In this document: one piece after another, positions 46,801-61,034 of the stretch
How the letters are laid out: the number at the start of each line of letters is the position of its first letter
Position numbering within the stretch: position 1 is the first letter of the stretch
Assembly (NCBI RefSeq): GCF_037975245.1
Contig: NC_092561.1
Span: 11,345,001-11,409,000 of the forward strand
DNA length: 64,000 bases
Direction of reading: 5' to 3'
Source: Apostichopus japonicus
Taxonomy: Eukaryota; Echinodermata; Holothuroidea; Aspidochirotida; Stichopodidae
The notes under the pieces: model-generated
What the model was told of the DNA's origin: nothing
What the model saw: the letters and a program-made list of their open reading frames with translations, nothing else
Databases searched by the model: none
Position numbers and translations under genes: made by a program

Positions 46801-49800
46801 CTGTGTTAAAGGATACTATTATAAACTTCCCTAAAGGTTGAGTAATATGTGAAGCTTCCCTGCAGGTCAAGCGATTAACTACAGCTTCACAGTGGGTTTA
46901 TGCTACTATGAGTCCCTGATAGGGCCATTTACATGGTACTTAACTCACAACAAGTTCAAAGGTTGATATGGTGATATACTGTAGGTTAGTAGGCATGACA
47001 CAGTTGGCTTGAAATTACAGTTCACTGTTACTAACTTACCTTAATGTCTAATAGTTAACAACATTTGGTAATAACATACATTCTCATATCCAATAGGAGA
47101 AGCAAATGGATAGAAATAAAAAAGAAAAAAAAGTTACTTTTTGAAAGCCCCTACAGAATGTTTTAAGATTATAGCAAGAATTTCATATCACAAATGAGCA
47201 AGGAATTAACCATGAAGTCATGTAGAAACATCTCAAATAAAACAATTAATGTACACATTGATTGTTTTACCCTTCAACATTACAAGAAGTACTCTTAAAA
47301 GGATGATATTACCAGCAAACCTATGTGATATGTTGTAGGACAATAAAACACACTGCTATCAGTCTAGGTTGCCTTAATTAAATAAGTTTAGTTTTTTAGA
47401 AATGACCATTTACACGAGTGTAGTTTCTCTGATGCACTGCACAACTCTATGGTAAACATATAGACTTATGGCCGCAAATGACGTTTTAATACAATACATT
47501 ACAACTTAGTTAAAGGCCAACACATGACAAGGATTCTTTGTTGTTTATAAGAAGTCACAGAGCATGTCATGGATGAGTTATTAGAATTTATAAAACAACA
47601 GATTAACATTTAGTCCTGCACTCAGGAGCAGACTCATCAATTTACCCTCGAGAGTTTTGGCATAGTTTAAAGGTTAATATCTTGAAAACCTCAACAGCTA
47701 TTCAAACATTACTAGCACTTTATTTTGACCTTTTTCTTGAACTATGATACATCAAGACTACAATTCTACCTAAGTCACCCTTTTGTAAGTTAAACCAAAC
47801 AGGTCAATAACAATAACTTACACACTGCTGGAAAACCTAAAAAAAGAACATTTTGAACCATTTCCTCAAATTACCGAATTGATAGCTGCACAAAAGTTTT
47901 TGATAAAGAAACAAAGGATTGACCTGTCAAGCTAATGCTAGTTCCATCAATCAAAACTGGAATTGGATAAAGTATGGATAAATCATCATTCAATTACTAA
48001 TGGATAGTGAGATAATACTTAAATCTCCATCTATGACATCTCCATCATTGTAACACTTCCTGTTTACTGCCACCATGAATATAATGTTATAATTGGAGTA
48101 ATTGCTCAATTATTGTCTTTGCTTTATTATTGTTTTCTAGCCTGCTACATGGTTAGTGAATATGGTCATGCTCAGTCAGTTAGTTGTTCTGTGTATCTGG
48201 TCAGTGAATCTGACCACATTTCAACTGTTAGCTTTCTGGGAATTTATTTTTCATTATTGTCATCTTTAATGAGGGAAGTCCTGCTCAGTGCAGAAGCACT
48301 GGTTTGTGGTCACACGACCTTGTCTATTCCCTAGTACAGCACTATAGCTAACCTTGCCTATTCCCTAGTACAGCAGTATAGCTAACATCCTAACATAGAT
48401 GCTAACATATGGGAGATAGTTCAGCTAACAGAAGCTAATATATTACAAACAGTAAAGCTAACATATATGGAGATCACAGCTAACATAGGTGTTTGGGACC
48501 CCCACAGTTGCATATAAGGACTGGGTGTTTTAATCCAGTATGCCATTGTGTGCTGAGAATCAGAAACTATCACTTGTCATTTGCCTAATATTGTAAATAT
48601 TTAGTACAGAGCATTTGATATGCTACAGTGAAGTAGATTGTAAATATATAAGTAACCTGCAACTACATAATTTCCTGTCTCAATCTTATTTCTACCAGTG
48701 AAGTCTTTAGTCTTCCAAACATCTCTAACTTCTAAGGATATCCAGTAGACTGCGGGTTAACGTTACAACAATGACAAAGCTTAACATTATGAAATGGTAG
48801 ATGTTCATACTTGATTACACTAAGCCAGTACCTAACAATACACACTGGTGTGTGACCAGTGAAAATAAATTCATCTGTAACAGGTATGTTAATAATATGT
48901 GAATATCCATTTAGTTCTAATCATTTCAGTGGTCATCATTGCATAGAGAAAACAGCCATACACATCATTCCTACAACTGACCATCTCTAAGGGATTTCAT
49001 TAAAGTTAAAATCAAACCAATTTTGAATACAAGCACATTAAACAAAAAATTAAGAGGCAAGGTGAGTAATTAATATCACAACAAACATATAAATAATACA
49101 AATTGTACATAAATTAATTCTTTCAGCTTTAAACAGCACTGTTCCAAGGTGAAAGGTTGTCACAATGACAAGGACGGATAATAGTTAAAACATTCTTAGT
49201 TAATACAGATAATATAGCTTGCAATAATATGGGTCATTTTAAAGGAAAAAACAAACATACAAAATAAGTGTCTATGCGTTAGGTAAACTTCAAGGTGAGA
49301 GGCTGGTGATGCATACCTATGGTTAGATGTCCATTATAGAAAGAATACAGTTGTATGAGACATTAAATTGTTGGTACAAGTGGTCATTTGGTAAAGGGCT
49401 GCTGTACTTGTACTCAATCTAGAATACTTATTGTTTGCAAGGATGATAAAGTAGATTCAAAATTAACTTTGCAATAATATTTAAGACATTTGTCATCAAT
49501 CATAAAGAGTATATGACTTTATTTATTTATGGCAGATCTGTAACTAAGTTTTGCAAGTACATATTTGCTTACAAGATTTGTGTTTTGTTTACATTACATT
49601 AACACCACATCAGTACCACAGTACGATGCTTTCTTGGGGGACAAAGAGGGAGTCATGTGACATTCCAAATCATCTCAGCTAAAACTGGACAAAATGTGGA
49701 CATATATAGAGCAAACTCAATACCCTTTGAAAATTGCTGGTAGTACCTAGTAATGTGACTGTTTCTTGTGTGTGTCTGTTTGTTATGAAGTTTACAAAGA

Positions 49801-52376
49801 TTAGATTCTATGGTTGTTCTTTCATAAGGTACACTTTGAGACAAACCATTTATGGTTGAGGTAAAAATTTAAACAGCTGATATTCTGATAACATCACTTC
49901 GTAAGTACAACTTAACTGTAGTTATATAAACCTATTCTACACAGTTAACAAAACCAAACTGTTGGTTAGACTAATTAGGGTTAAAGATAATACTGGCCTT
50001 AATAATGGCTTCAAGGTGTTGAATAATAACTAGGAACTATACTGTAGAGATCCTTCCTAAAGGAAGAATTACCATGAAAGTTACATCTATTAAAGCCCCA
50101 TTATACATTACATTATAAACTAAACGATACCTTCACTATCATCATATTATTCACATTCTATCACAAAGTAGCTCCTTAACTTCTGTCAAAATTTTTTTTT
50201 TCAAATTATGACAGTAACATTTTGTAAACTTCTGATTGGTCTTTGTATGTGATTTATTTTAATGTATAAATTATCTGTGCACAAAACATGATGTCAAAAT
50301 TGAATAAATCTTTGACTTCTTACTAATTAATGTTGCTTTTGTGAAAATCAATTAAGGAAGAGGATGTCTGATTTGATTAATTGTAATCTTATCAACAAGC
50401 TGGTATGCTGATTTTCAGAATTTGACAAATCAACTCAAAAAGTGACTTCAGCACATTATACAATTTACATTTTGTTTCAAACTTCTCTGTCAAAACACTG
50501 AACATGTTCACACAAAAAAATGTGCTAGATTCATTGTCAACTTTGTGCCTTTCTTACTTATTACATCTTACAATGGTGCAGAGAGCAAATTGAGGGCAAA
50601 ATCAGAGAGCAAATCTGCAGTTTCATGGAACAATCATGCTTGATAATCCAAGGTGTCAATTCATAACACAAAAACTTGACATAACAGCCAGGTCCATAGT
50701 TGTTCCTTAAATGACTTGACAACATATCAGATAGTTTTGGTGGTACATCATTATCAAATGGGACATTAATGTTTCTGCACACATCACATGCATAGTTGGT
50801 TTCCTTGGTTTCTAAAACCTTGTTTTGTAAAACTGTGAAAAGAGGTTAAGAATCCAAAAATCTGTTCCACTCTCAAACAACAATAAAATTGAAGGGGAAA
50901 AAATGATCTGCACAATTTTGAAAACTGCACCAACCATTTGGAGGTCCTCTTGTACCAGAGGTAACTAAACAGTTGGCTTACCTCCTGAATTAGACGTTAC
51001 TAAAACAGTTGGCGTACCTTTTGAATTAGAGGTTACTAAAATAGGTGGCATACCTACTGAAATAGAGGTAACTAAATATTGGGGAGAGTGATGACTTAGG
51101 CAATAACTAAATCAATAGAAACTGATAAACATCTTTGTAGAGCTACAAATGACTTCTTTTGTTCCTAATAACAGAATGTTACCTGTGTGCGTTATAAAAT
51201 GTCTATAGGTGATGGATAACTTTCCCTGTGCTTGCAGTGTTTTGATTGTCACTGGGTTCAACATTTATATAAAGGAGTCACTATTAATGATCATTTTAAT
51301 GCTCCACACTTTGTAAATATAATGTAACATTAACACAAGAACATCCCTTCTGTTAGGGAGTTTATCCACTTAAAATTAGTCTGAAAGAGCATTAACGCCT
51401 TTCACTGTGAATACAAAGTGTAATAACGATTATATCGCTGGTTCTAATCAATACAAGTTTTTCGAGAAAGATGAATAAACAATATACCAGTGATATGACA
51501 AATGAAAAGTTTTGGTTTAAAGACTGAGTTACATTATAAATGACAACAGGTAATATGTTTGCAGTATATACAGTTCATAAAAGCCATTCACCACATGATT
51601 GCAGGTGAAATCATTTCATCTCAACAACAACAACAGGACGTTAACTCAATGCAATATTTGTTTATAATCACAACCTACGACAAAACAGGAAATGCAAAAA
51701 TAGTTTTCAGTAAGAAGTACATATTTGTTATTGGAATGTAACAAACCACTGATATGTGCAAAATAAAGACAATGCTCATCAGGGCAATATTACTAAGTTA
51801 CAGAAATAAGGAATGCCATCATCCAACAGCAGTAGCAACCATTATAAACTTTCACCCTGCTTCTCTCCACCCCCCCCCCCCCCAAGTCTCCAATCACTAC
51901 AATTCTTGTCCTACTATATGCATGACATATCTCAATTTAAATAAAGCCCTTAACTTTGAGACTAATAATTAATCTTAATAAAAAGAAATGGTTGGAGATA
52001 AAATTCATTTTTCAAATCCTGAAACAAAATCTCTGATTGAATACAGATAGAGTACCGTCCACACAGTGGGTATGGTGTAAATATATACATATCGTGCTGA
52101 CGTGGACCAGACACCACTCAAGATCATATATACTTGAATAAAATTGAAGTCATTTGAATAATAATTACAATACTATCCTCTCTTTGTACAGAAGTGAAAG
52201 ATAAGCAGTGCCTCCTGGCAGCAAAAGTAAGGGTGTGCAGATTAAACTCATATAAATCACATACAATATTCAATACCTTGTCATGTATAACCACCAAGAC
52301 AGTGAAGGCAATCTTATTATGTTATTGTCATTGTACAGGAAAGGCTGACGGATTGCCATGCAGCTGCTGCACAATG
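46801..52376. other. Intergenic spacer and probable 3' UTR of gene C
   Basis: The part nearest 52376 should be the 3' UTR of the minus-strand Tubby gene; a minus-strand AATAAA was not identified close by. Small repeats: a 36-bp tandem pair at about 48310-48385 (TATTCCCTAGTACAGCA) and a three-fold GTTACTAAA...GGC-TACCT repeat at 50955-51075. A C tract lies at 51871-51885. No coding exon recognised. Confidence 0.45.
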
Positions 52377-52510
52377 TTACTCACAAGCTAGTTTATTGTC
52401 AAAGCTGCTAAGAGCGATACCCATGGCCTGTACAGCACAGAGAGGGTAGCTGAAATCCATAGTGAAGATGTCTTCTGCCACACGACCAAACTGCATGATA
52501 ATGTACTCAG
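52377..52510 (-). CDS. Gene C last exon, C-terminal helix
   Basis: The acceptor ends CTCTACAG. It reads [20 protein letters not shown] and ends [12 protein letters not shown] and TAA. The buried C-terminal helix of the Tubby barrel is intact; Met replaces the usual Phe before GIAL. Confidence 0.96.
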
Positions 52511-55500
52511 CTGTAGAGGAATAACAGTTTTACAATGATGATGATTTAATTGATTGTATTTAGTTTTTATTTTGTTGTTGTGAGGGTCTATGCCATAAAG
52601 AAACCATAAATACAACCTAGAGACTAACACATTGCATTGCAAGCTATTAGCACAAGCCATGGCTAAGTTCAGATGCTTATGTTAACTTCAAGATAAAGTA
52701 CAGCACTGTCTACAGAAGTTTTGTAATGAGCAATACATCCCCCACATAATATTTGTGCTGCAATTCTAGCATAGGCCAACACTTTGTTTCTTTCTACAGG
52801 TAACATGTGTAATAATTGCAAAAACATGTGCTGTCACAGCAATCTCCTATAATTTACAGTACATGTGATGTCCATGGCCACAGTTATTTCACTCAGTTTA
52901 CTCATAATAGCTAGCAGTACCAAAGCCCTCTTACAAGTAAACCACATTACTATTCTAAATACAAGACTACAAAGAAGCCAGATATATCACAACACAAGTG
53001 TTTTGAAAATTGCCAATCTGTGTCGTGTAACCTCATAAAAGAATGTGATATCTGTATTTTAATTTCAGTACTTACGATCATTGTCATGAATAACTTGAAA
53101 GTTCTTGACTGATGCTTGGGTAACTCTGCCATGAAAGTTCAGCACGTAGGATTGAGTATCTAAGAGAACAACAGATTAAAGAAAGGTTGTATATAAATGT
53201 GTAAATGTTTTCCACCAGAAGAAACCAGCAGTGCACTGGTGTATTTAAAACTTTCCCCATTTTCCTAATTACACAAAGATTTTAACAACTAACCAGTTTT
53301 ACATGTGAAATAATTGTACAATCTACATAATAGGCAAAATTATTTTCCACCAACATAAGAAACCTGTCTGAACTCTTTGTACATAGTATTTCATACAGTG
53401 CTGTAGTAGCTTTGTCAAAATTTCACCTATGAGCAGAATGCTTTTTGAAAATGGAAAACACATTTCAAGTTTATTTTTTTACGTTACATCCTCACAACTT
53501 TGTCACAAGGTTGTCTAAACTCACCTAACAGCCATAGCAGCATGTGGCTGGTACATTAGGTACATCAGGTAAGTTCTCTATTTAATTTACATTCCAAACA
53601 ATACATTAAGCTTCACCATAAATGTTTATACAAGTACTAATGCATCAATCAATACCCTAGCCATTGGCTGCAATACTTGGGCTTAATGTACTTATTATTA
53701 CTATGTTACTTAGGATACTAAGGACTGCAGTTAAAGTTAACTTATAACAAGGCTGCCAGTGAGACTATGAAAAGTAGTGGATTAGTGGAATTCCATCCAT
53801 CTGTCTTTACAGTTTTATTCTTTTAAATTTATAACATAGTAGATGCAAAATAATACCATCTTTGATGTTTATGGTAGCTACTTTGGAATAGTAGAGATAC
53901 TGAGGTGAGTGTGGCTAATACCAAGATCATGTTGAAATATTGTTTTGACACCAGAAAACCATTCTTGGATATGCTCCTATTCAATGGACAGTCTTTAGAT
54001 GGGTTCAAAAAATCAAATGTTTTATGCTTGTTTTCAATAGGCAGTTTTTAGCCTGTTTCATAAAATGAAGTTATTTAATGCTTGTTTTTTTAAGGCAGTT
54101 TATAGCAGGGTTCAATAAACATGGAAAACACATTTCAATTTAATTTTTTTACATTCAACTAACAATTCCAGGTGCTTTTTGCAGAAGAAAGCTATTAGTG
54201 GCATAAATCCTCACAAGGTTGTTTAAACTAACCTAACAGCCATAGCAGAATATGGCTGGTACATTTTAAGGCATTTCAAGCTCTCTATTTAATTACAATC
54301 CAACAATACATTAAGCTTCATCATAAATGTTTTGTTTATGTACTTACATTAATCAACTATTTGATTGAAGGTGTAGAGTTATATTAGTGCACTATCTGAT
54401 ATCTGATCACATCTATTATCTAACATCAAGTAACCTGTAACAGTACCGGTGGTGGTGAAAACATTCCTTTACAGTAACCATACATGTGGCCTACCATTCT
54501 TTATTATTCTTTGATCACCAACTGATGTCACAGAGCTTGAGGTTGAAGTCAACCAACATCAAGAAATCCCAACAAGTGATGTGTGAAAAGACATGTCTGC
54601 AGCAATGTAGATTTCTTTCGTGTGTGTCCTTTTTGTCCTTGTGCGCTCTGAGTTCTTCGGAAGATTTTGCGCCTTATAAGTACCATTTATTATTATTATT
54701 ATTATTATGTTAACATGGTCATATATGCTGCTTATCATGCTGTGATAATACATATGTACTGTGTGATAAAGCATCTTACTATAGTAATATCTTTGTGTCT
54801 GTTATTTCAATATTTGTCATGTGTTTCCTTACATATGCATCTTACAAGTTTAACTGATATGCAGAAAGATACTATTATGTTAAAAAAAGTTAAATTTGGA
54901 TGAAATGTAACCAAGAACAATATTGCTCTTGAGGGTTTTGATGTTAGTATTAATAAACCTACCGTCATTCCACACCGGGGTCTTGTTATGTAAATCCAGT
55001 AAATCCTCCATGTCTTTCCTTTTAAATCTCTCCAAGATAGACTGATGCTCCTAAAGGTAAACAGGGATTAGTTATCAAGTAAAACATAAGAAAGAATGGG
55101 AATTCAATTTGAGAAAACAATGATCTATACAATATCGTCTTTAGTCTTTCACCCTCCCATCTGCTCTTGCACTAAAACCTCTAACATAAGGTTGTCAGAA
55201 TACTTAACAGGAAATAGCATAGTGCTATGCCAATATGCAACATGTCAAATTGTTACACGCAAATGAAGCAGCATATCAGTTTATGTACACAAATCTTAAT
55301 ACTGATAGCATTTCACACTAACCATATTGATAAACCTGCATATTGCTGTGCACAAACTAAACACCAATTCACTGAATGTATCTATGCTGACATTAACCAG
55401 TGGGAAATGTAAACATAAATGAAGGTGCCAACTAGTGATATTGATATATTGATATAACAGGGCATTTAAAGACTGCAGCATACCTAAACCCAACCTTAGT

Positions 55501-58500
55501 AGTTCCTTACTGATGTAAGAACATTATGCTAACCTTGGGAAATTTACTTTTCATTTTTGGAAGTTGTTGTCCTCAGGTTTTTCACACATTACCTACACAT
55601 TTAATCCACATGACAAGTTAAACTGATAAATTGTCCACACATTCAAAATTAAAACTACTATTTCATGAGAGAGGTTATGCAGGGGTTCTGAACCTTGAAA
55701 CCTGAGCATGGTGTTGGGGTTCAAAAAAATAAAAGCCCTGAACATTTGCTAATAGTCTACACAACATTTTGCAGACAGCAAACTACAACTTGTGGACTTA
55801 CATCTCTGGGTCTGACAGCTACTCTCTGATGGTCCATACTCATGCCTGGGATTACAACAGTCATTTTACGGGGACCTTTGAACCCAAGCACATTGGTATC
55901 CTGCAAATAAATACAAATATTTTCTCTTCATTTTTATAAGATTATAATATAACAATTGCCATGCTGATACTACATTTGAAACAGAGTTTTTCAAGTGAAA
56001 GATTTAATCCAAATTACACCTTGGCAACTGTGGACTAAACGATGACTGGAATTAACCTGAGGCAGTGAAATGTTACCTCGACTTATGAAACAACTTCTAT
56101 ACCAACATGTAAGGAATGACCTAATTAGAAGCCTACAGCACTATGAAATCTCTCCTTTAAAGTAAAGATAACATCACAAATATGAAAATACAAATACGTA
56201 CATATAACACAGCGGCTAGTTCTTCGCGTATATTGCTTCCATCAGACAAGCTGCCAGGCTTCTGGGGGCCTAGTCCTTTATCAAATATTGTGAACTGAGT
56301 TCCCATAAAGTTGGATCTGTGATGAAAAAAAATGAACGAACACATTATGCAAACTAAATCTTCTTGATAAATTGTCTTGATAACAGCAAGATGATATGGA
56401 TGGAAACATTACGGTGCTGTCAAAGTGTTAAGATATCTTTTTAAAAATAGTAGTAGTTTTCTACAAAAATGTTTAAAGGTTGAATTAATACATTAACAAC
56501 TAACTTGCAACCAAATGACAAATTCCTTAAATCTTATAAGTGAGAAATTCATCCTTTGGCTGCAAAATGACAAAACTGGTTAGTTATCAAATGTCATAAA
56601 TTTAACAATCTGCAGCAAAAATATAGATTGATCACTTAATATAATTTCAAAACGACAAAACGATGCATTAATCTCTGAAAGTCATCATTTCAACAATTTG
56701 TAGCTGATTGATAAATTGGTCACTTAAGAACCTTGTCAGTTCAACATTCGAAACAGACTATTCTATCACATTTGCATCAGAATGTCATCATTTCAACACT
56801 TTACAGAATGATGAATAGCGGCAAACCACAGGGAATGATCTTAACATCTTTTGACTGCACATTAAAAGTTTCCATAGATTGAGATAACTATCACATCCCC
56901 TCAACTGTGAAAGGCAGGTAAGCATTCTTTCCACTCTCTGTAGTCATGACATGGCATGAGTTACTGTAGGAAGTGACACTTTCTACTTGGTTTTTGCACG
57001 TATTAATGCATTTTGAATATAAAATTAAAGAGTTAGGATGAGTCGTTGGTGGTTTGACATCAAACATATTTGCCTCTTACCCTATCTGCCTTCTCTTCCC
57101 CCTGCAAAATTGCATTCTTAAAGGATAAAATAACTTCTGATAACAGCTTTTGATCTAAGAAATTTAAGGGATGTGCAGAATATAAGATACCAGGCAATAA
57201 CAGTCACCACACTTCAGGAGATTTACTTTCATTTATTTCACTCACCTAAGCTTTCCAACAAAATTTTCACCTCCTCTAGAAAGATCAGTTGGGTCTGTTG
57301 ACAGTAAATAATTAGACGTGGTACTCTTCTTTCTCCTTCTTGCAGCCAACAGGAAAGTCTGTCAAACCAGAAAACCAAAACGTTTACTGGTAACGATGCC
57401 TAAACATATCCATGGTAAGCCAAACATATTCATAAACTTGTGCACAATCAATGAAGAGGATTATCTACTGATGGCAGTAAATATAAAGGAAGGTACCAGG
57501 AATCAGTTATCATGTTAACAAAATCTATTTAGTGACATAGTATTATAAAATTTTGCCCAAAAGTATTGGGCCCACAAATTCAGGCCCATAGAATGTGTCT
57601 GAAACTTTTCTTGTGAAATTTTACTTTTATTTTTTACATATGTACTTTTTCCTTTCGTTTTCCTCTGCAAGAGGCCACATGTAGATTGTACAGCAACTCT
57701 CACTTGGAATTTATTGTAAAACTTACACATAACTTTAACTTGAAAATGGTTACATAAAGATAAGAGCATAATTACATAAGGATGAGAGAAATGTTTTCAT
57801 AAAGATGAGAGAATATTACCAGTTTCCCTTCAGGCTGAGACTGTTGATGAATCATACCTAACAATTCACCCAATAACAAAATATTGACTTGTTCAGAATG
57901 ATCACAATTTGTTTAGCAAAACTGGTTGATATAGAAAACAGTTGTCTCCTTCCCAGAGGGAAAGCAAATTCGAAACCTTACAAGTTTGGCTTGATAATCT
58001 CAAGCAGACTCTTATGTATACTGTGTAGCTACCTTCTTGCCATCTTCTCTCTCCATATGTAAGTAGTATGTTGGGTAGATGTTTCGATCGACTCCTTTCT
58101 TGTCTCTAGATATTCTGCACCTGACAGGAGTTCCTTGGGGTGCTGGGGTCAGGACATAGGCATCCAAATCATCCATGTTATTGGGACCACCTATAGCCCC
58201 TGGACCTGGTATCAGAGTCATCTATAATGAGAAACAAGACAAACATAAACAATCTCTACGTATAACAATACATTGAGTTATTAAGACCAATCTCTTTGTA
58301 TAACAATCCACTGAGTAATTAAGACCAATGACGAATTGTGTCACCACCATTCATCATTATTATATTCATGAAGTATAAATCATGAATTTTTAGTCACCAT
58401 GAAAGTGCTTTTCTAACATTCCTCTTATTTAGTCAATGAATTTAATTTAATATCTCACATTTTGGCCACTAAAGGGAATATTAAACACCCTGGCAGTACA

Positions 58501-59793
58501 GATGCTCAACAAAAGGTAGGTCAACATTTCAACAAAAGTATCCAACATAATTCTTTTCAAGGTTAAAGGTTAATGTTTGTCTATACAGATGGTTTTAATT
58601 TGTGTCATTCTTCCACTCTTGCTTACTCTACAGATACATCCATATTCCTCCCCCTCTCCGTATTTAAGTTAAGTAATTTCTAGTATTGTTACCTATCAAC
58701 CAAATTCAAATATGCAGAAGACATTCACTATTACTAAACACCACTGTATTTCGTACATCTTTAATAACACTCAGCCAAGCTAGCTGTGTGTAACGAGATG
58801 TTCAATACAGATGGTAACATACCATCACAGCTACAGTGTAATGTATGCAATATTCTGCTGTGTGGGAATTAATATATAATAGTGTTGTAATAACTTGAAT
58901 GACATTAAACCTCTAATTTTCTGCTGACTATGACAGGGCATGGCGATATGCATTGATTTCATGAATGGAATGCAGATGGCAAATTTAATTTATTTTTAGT
59001 GTTTTTCTTATTATTTAAACCATTGTTAATGAATAATCCGGTACTGTTTTCCTGCCTCCACCGAAACCAATTTCAGATTCAGATTTCAACATTGATTTTC
59101 TATCCTCCATATTTCTACCACCACCAAATGAAACTAAAACTGGGTTAATCGACCGCCTTGGAAATCCAGTTTCTTGATAAAACATCCTGGTCCCATGTGG
59201 AACAACTGCAATAAACTGGTTACAGTTATACTTAATTTCAGAGGGAACAATAAAATCAATAATCAGTCTGAAGATTTTGTCTTCAGAAACTGTAAGAATG
59301 CACTGACATAGTTTACAGCACAGATGGAAAGAAACTCCTTTTCTCGATGCATGAGACTGCATTAAGCAGATTTTAAGTTGATTAAGACCAGTTTCATGTT
59401 TCAAAACAATTTCTTATGAAAGAAAATTCACAAATCCACCACTTGGTCCCAAGTGAATAAATACACTTCATAAAGAAGTTAACAATGTGTACAAATTAAT
59501 CTATTTAATTGACCAATGGATAACACATATATTACTCACCTGTCCAGATGGTGCCGTTTCAGTTTGGAATGTTTCCTGTGGAATCAGTGAATGAGAACTA
59601 GGGTTGGTGTTTGTTTCTGGATAAGAGGCATTTAGAGATGTGTAAGGCGGAGGGGGAGCACTGTTGTTATTGTCGCTGGAACCCATCAGTTTGGTTGAAC
59701 TTGTAGAGGGCAGTGTTGGAATGTCTTCCACATCATTGTCTTCATAATGACCAGCTGAAGGAATTCCCATTGCCTTTAACTTCCTTTCAGTCT
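52377..59793 (-). CDS. Tubby/TULP-family protein (gene C), 8 visible exons
   Basis: Joined exons: 59793-59540, 58221-58033, 57358-57246, 56316-56202, 55900-55802, 55050-54963, 53159-53076, 52510-52377. Phases agree throughout. Counting from the first ATG (59770) gives 350 residues. Residues 1-100 are low-complexity, with SAPPPPY, a possible WW-binding motif. The Tubby domain begins at [20 protein letters not shown]. It includes [11 protein letters not shown] (basic patch, expected at the phosphoinositide pocket), [33 protein letters not shown], the family signature [14 protein letters not shown] (287-300) and the terminal [10 protein letters not shown]. The family binds PI(4,5)P2 and, through TULP3-type members, carries membrane receptors into cilia. 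Seven sense codons precede the ATG in its exon, so further 5' exons may exist. The assignment TUB versus a TULP cannot be made without the N-terminus. Confidence 0.93.
53076..53159 (-). CDS. Gene C exon, Tubby signature 1
   Basis: The acceptor ends CTCTTAG and the donor is GTAAGT. It reads [20 protein letters not shown] and ends [21 protein letters not shown] matches the Tubby family signature. Confidence 0.96.
53455..54345. repeat. Local duplication inside a gene C intron
   Basis: About 53455-53640 and 54119-54345 share TGGAAAACACATTTCAA, CCTAACAGCCATAGCAG, ATGGCTGGTACATT and ATACATTAAGCTTCA in the same order and strand, with small insertions between. It is an old direct duplication of about 200 bp. 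Confidence 0.8.
54963..55050 (-). CDS. Gene C exon, [10 protein letters not shown] block
   Basis: Acceptor TTTACCTTTAG and donor GTAGGT. It reads [20 protein letters not shown] and then HNKTPVWND, leaving one base of a split aspartate. Confidence 0.94.
55802..55900 (-). CDS. Gene C exon, [10 protein letters not shown] block
   Basis: The acceptor ends TTTGCAG and the donor is GTAAGT. It reads [20 protein letters not shown] and ends VAVRPRD; 33 codons, phase 0. Confidence 0.95.
56202..56316 (-). CDS. Gene C exon, [12 protein letters not shown] block
   Basis: Acceptor TTCATCACAG and donor GTACGT. It reads [20 protein letters not shown] and ends REELAAVLY. Confidence 0.95.
57246..57358 (-). CDS. 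Gene C exon, basic patch of Tubby domain
   Basis: Acceptor GGTTTGACAG and donor GTGAGT. It reads [20 protein letters not shown] and then [18 protein letters not shown]. Confidence 0.95.
58033..58221 (-). CDS. Gene C exon, start of Tubby domain
   Basis: Acceptor TCTCATTATAG and donor GTAGCT, 63 codons, phase 0. It reads [20 protein letters not shown], then [20 protein letters not shown], ending MEREDGKK. An ATG at its first base could serve as an alternative start. Confidence 0.93.
59015..59404 (-). other. Unexplained 129-codon open frame in a gene C intron
   Basis: The frame begins [16 protein letters not shown] and contains two similar segments, [16 protein letters not shown] and [11 protein letters not shown]. 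It lies between two Tubby exons that already join in phase. I recognise no family. It could be a transposon remnant, an alternative exon, or chance. Confidence 0.25.
59540..59793 (-). CDS. Gene C first visible exon (N-terminal linker)
   Basis: The acceptor TTCTTCATTCAG precedes codons TERKLKA and then [16 protein letters not shown]. It is rich in Ser, Thr, Pro and Asn and ends TAPSGQ before GTGAGT. The open frame up to the acceptor suggests an upstream coding exon ending in phase 1, which I could not find. Confidence 0.8.
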
Positions 59794-61034
59794 CTGAATG
59801 AAGAAAAAAAAATCAGTTGCTTGAAAACACTCTTGTAACAAGTAGGTCTGTCAATGCATATAGGATAGGTTATCTCATCTAAATGAAGCATTGCACAACA
59901 CATCTCATGTGCCAGCTGCCCAGGGTTCCCTCACTATTATAATATTCAGGGAAACAAAGAGGATAAATGCTAAGCCTGTCAGACAAACAACATTCCCATG
60001 GTATAACAATAAATGACTTGAGCAGCAAAAAGGTGCAGATAACTTGCACCAGATTTATCATTTGGACAAGTGTGTCTCAATGAATAAACCTATTTGGCAC
60101 CTAAATTTAGGTACCAGCAGTGTTTATAACTTGCCCGCCTCCAGACACTACATAAAACAACTGATTGTTCGGTTGGACGGTGCATTCAGAATAGTAGTAT
60201 TACTGTGTTTCCCTATTTTGTGCAACCTGTTTTAGTGCAGTACACACATACAGCGTTAAGCCTACATTTAGGCTAGGCCCTAGCCTAACCTCACAAAAAT
60301 ACAGTAGGTCTCCATTCTACCTCCATACTGAGTTACAATTTGAGTATAACCCACAAATCTTGGGGACTATGGGAGGATTTTATTTTATTCGTCATTTGCA
60401 ATGCGGTTGCTTGATTTAGGAATCTTTTCACTTTCCATGAGTTTCAGCGGACATGTGTATTTACTATCTAAACAAAAACATAAATCTAAACAAAAACATA
60501 AATCTAATCAAAAACATCAATCTTGTTGAGATTGTTCTAGATACGTCCTTCGCAAAAACGTTGATTAAATGATCTTATTACTTTTACACAGTAAGTCAAT
60601 GGGTCTTTTCCATTGAGTTAACTGTATGCAACGGAAACCACACACTAACAGCCCATCGACTTGGTCGTGTGAAATCAGACTTGCTTTAGTCGATTTACGT
60701 TATGATGGTCAGTTATGAAATTGAAATTGAGGGGGATGTTAATACTGAACCTGTTAATAGAAGTAGTAACCTCCACTTGGGAAACAATCTGAGTCAAAAG
60801 TTAGTTTGAACAAAGTAGTGACGTATAATATCATACAGCATATACTACATAATGAAAGGGGGGGGGAATGGTATACTAACCATATCCCTTAAACTGAGCT
60901 CATCAGAGGGCTGGCAATACACCCTGCCCAACTGATACAAGAAATAAACAATGCTGTCGTGTGCAAATGCTATAATCAATTTGTTCATGGAATTATTAAA
61001 AATTACCAAAAATTATATTGTTTTATCACTTCAG

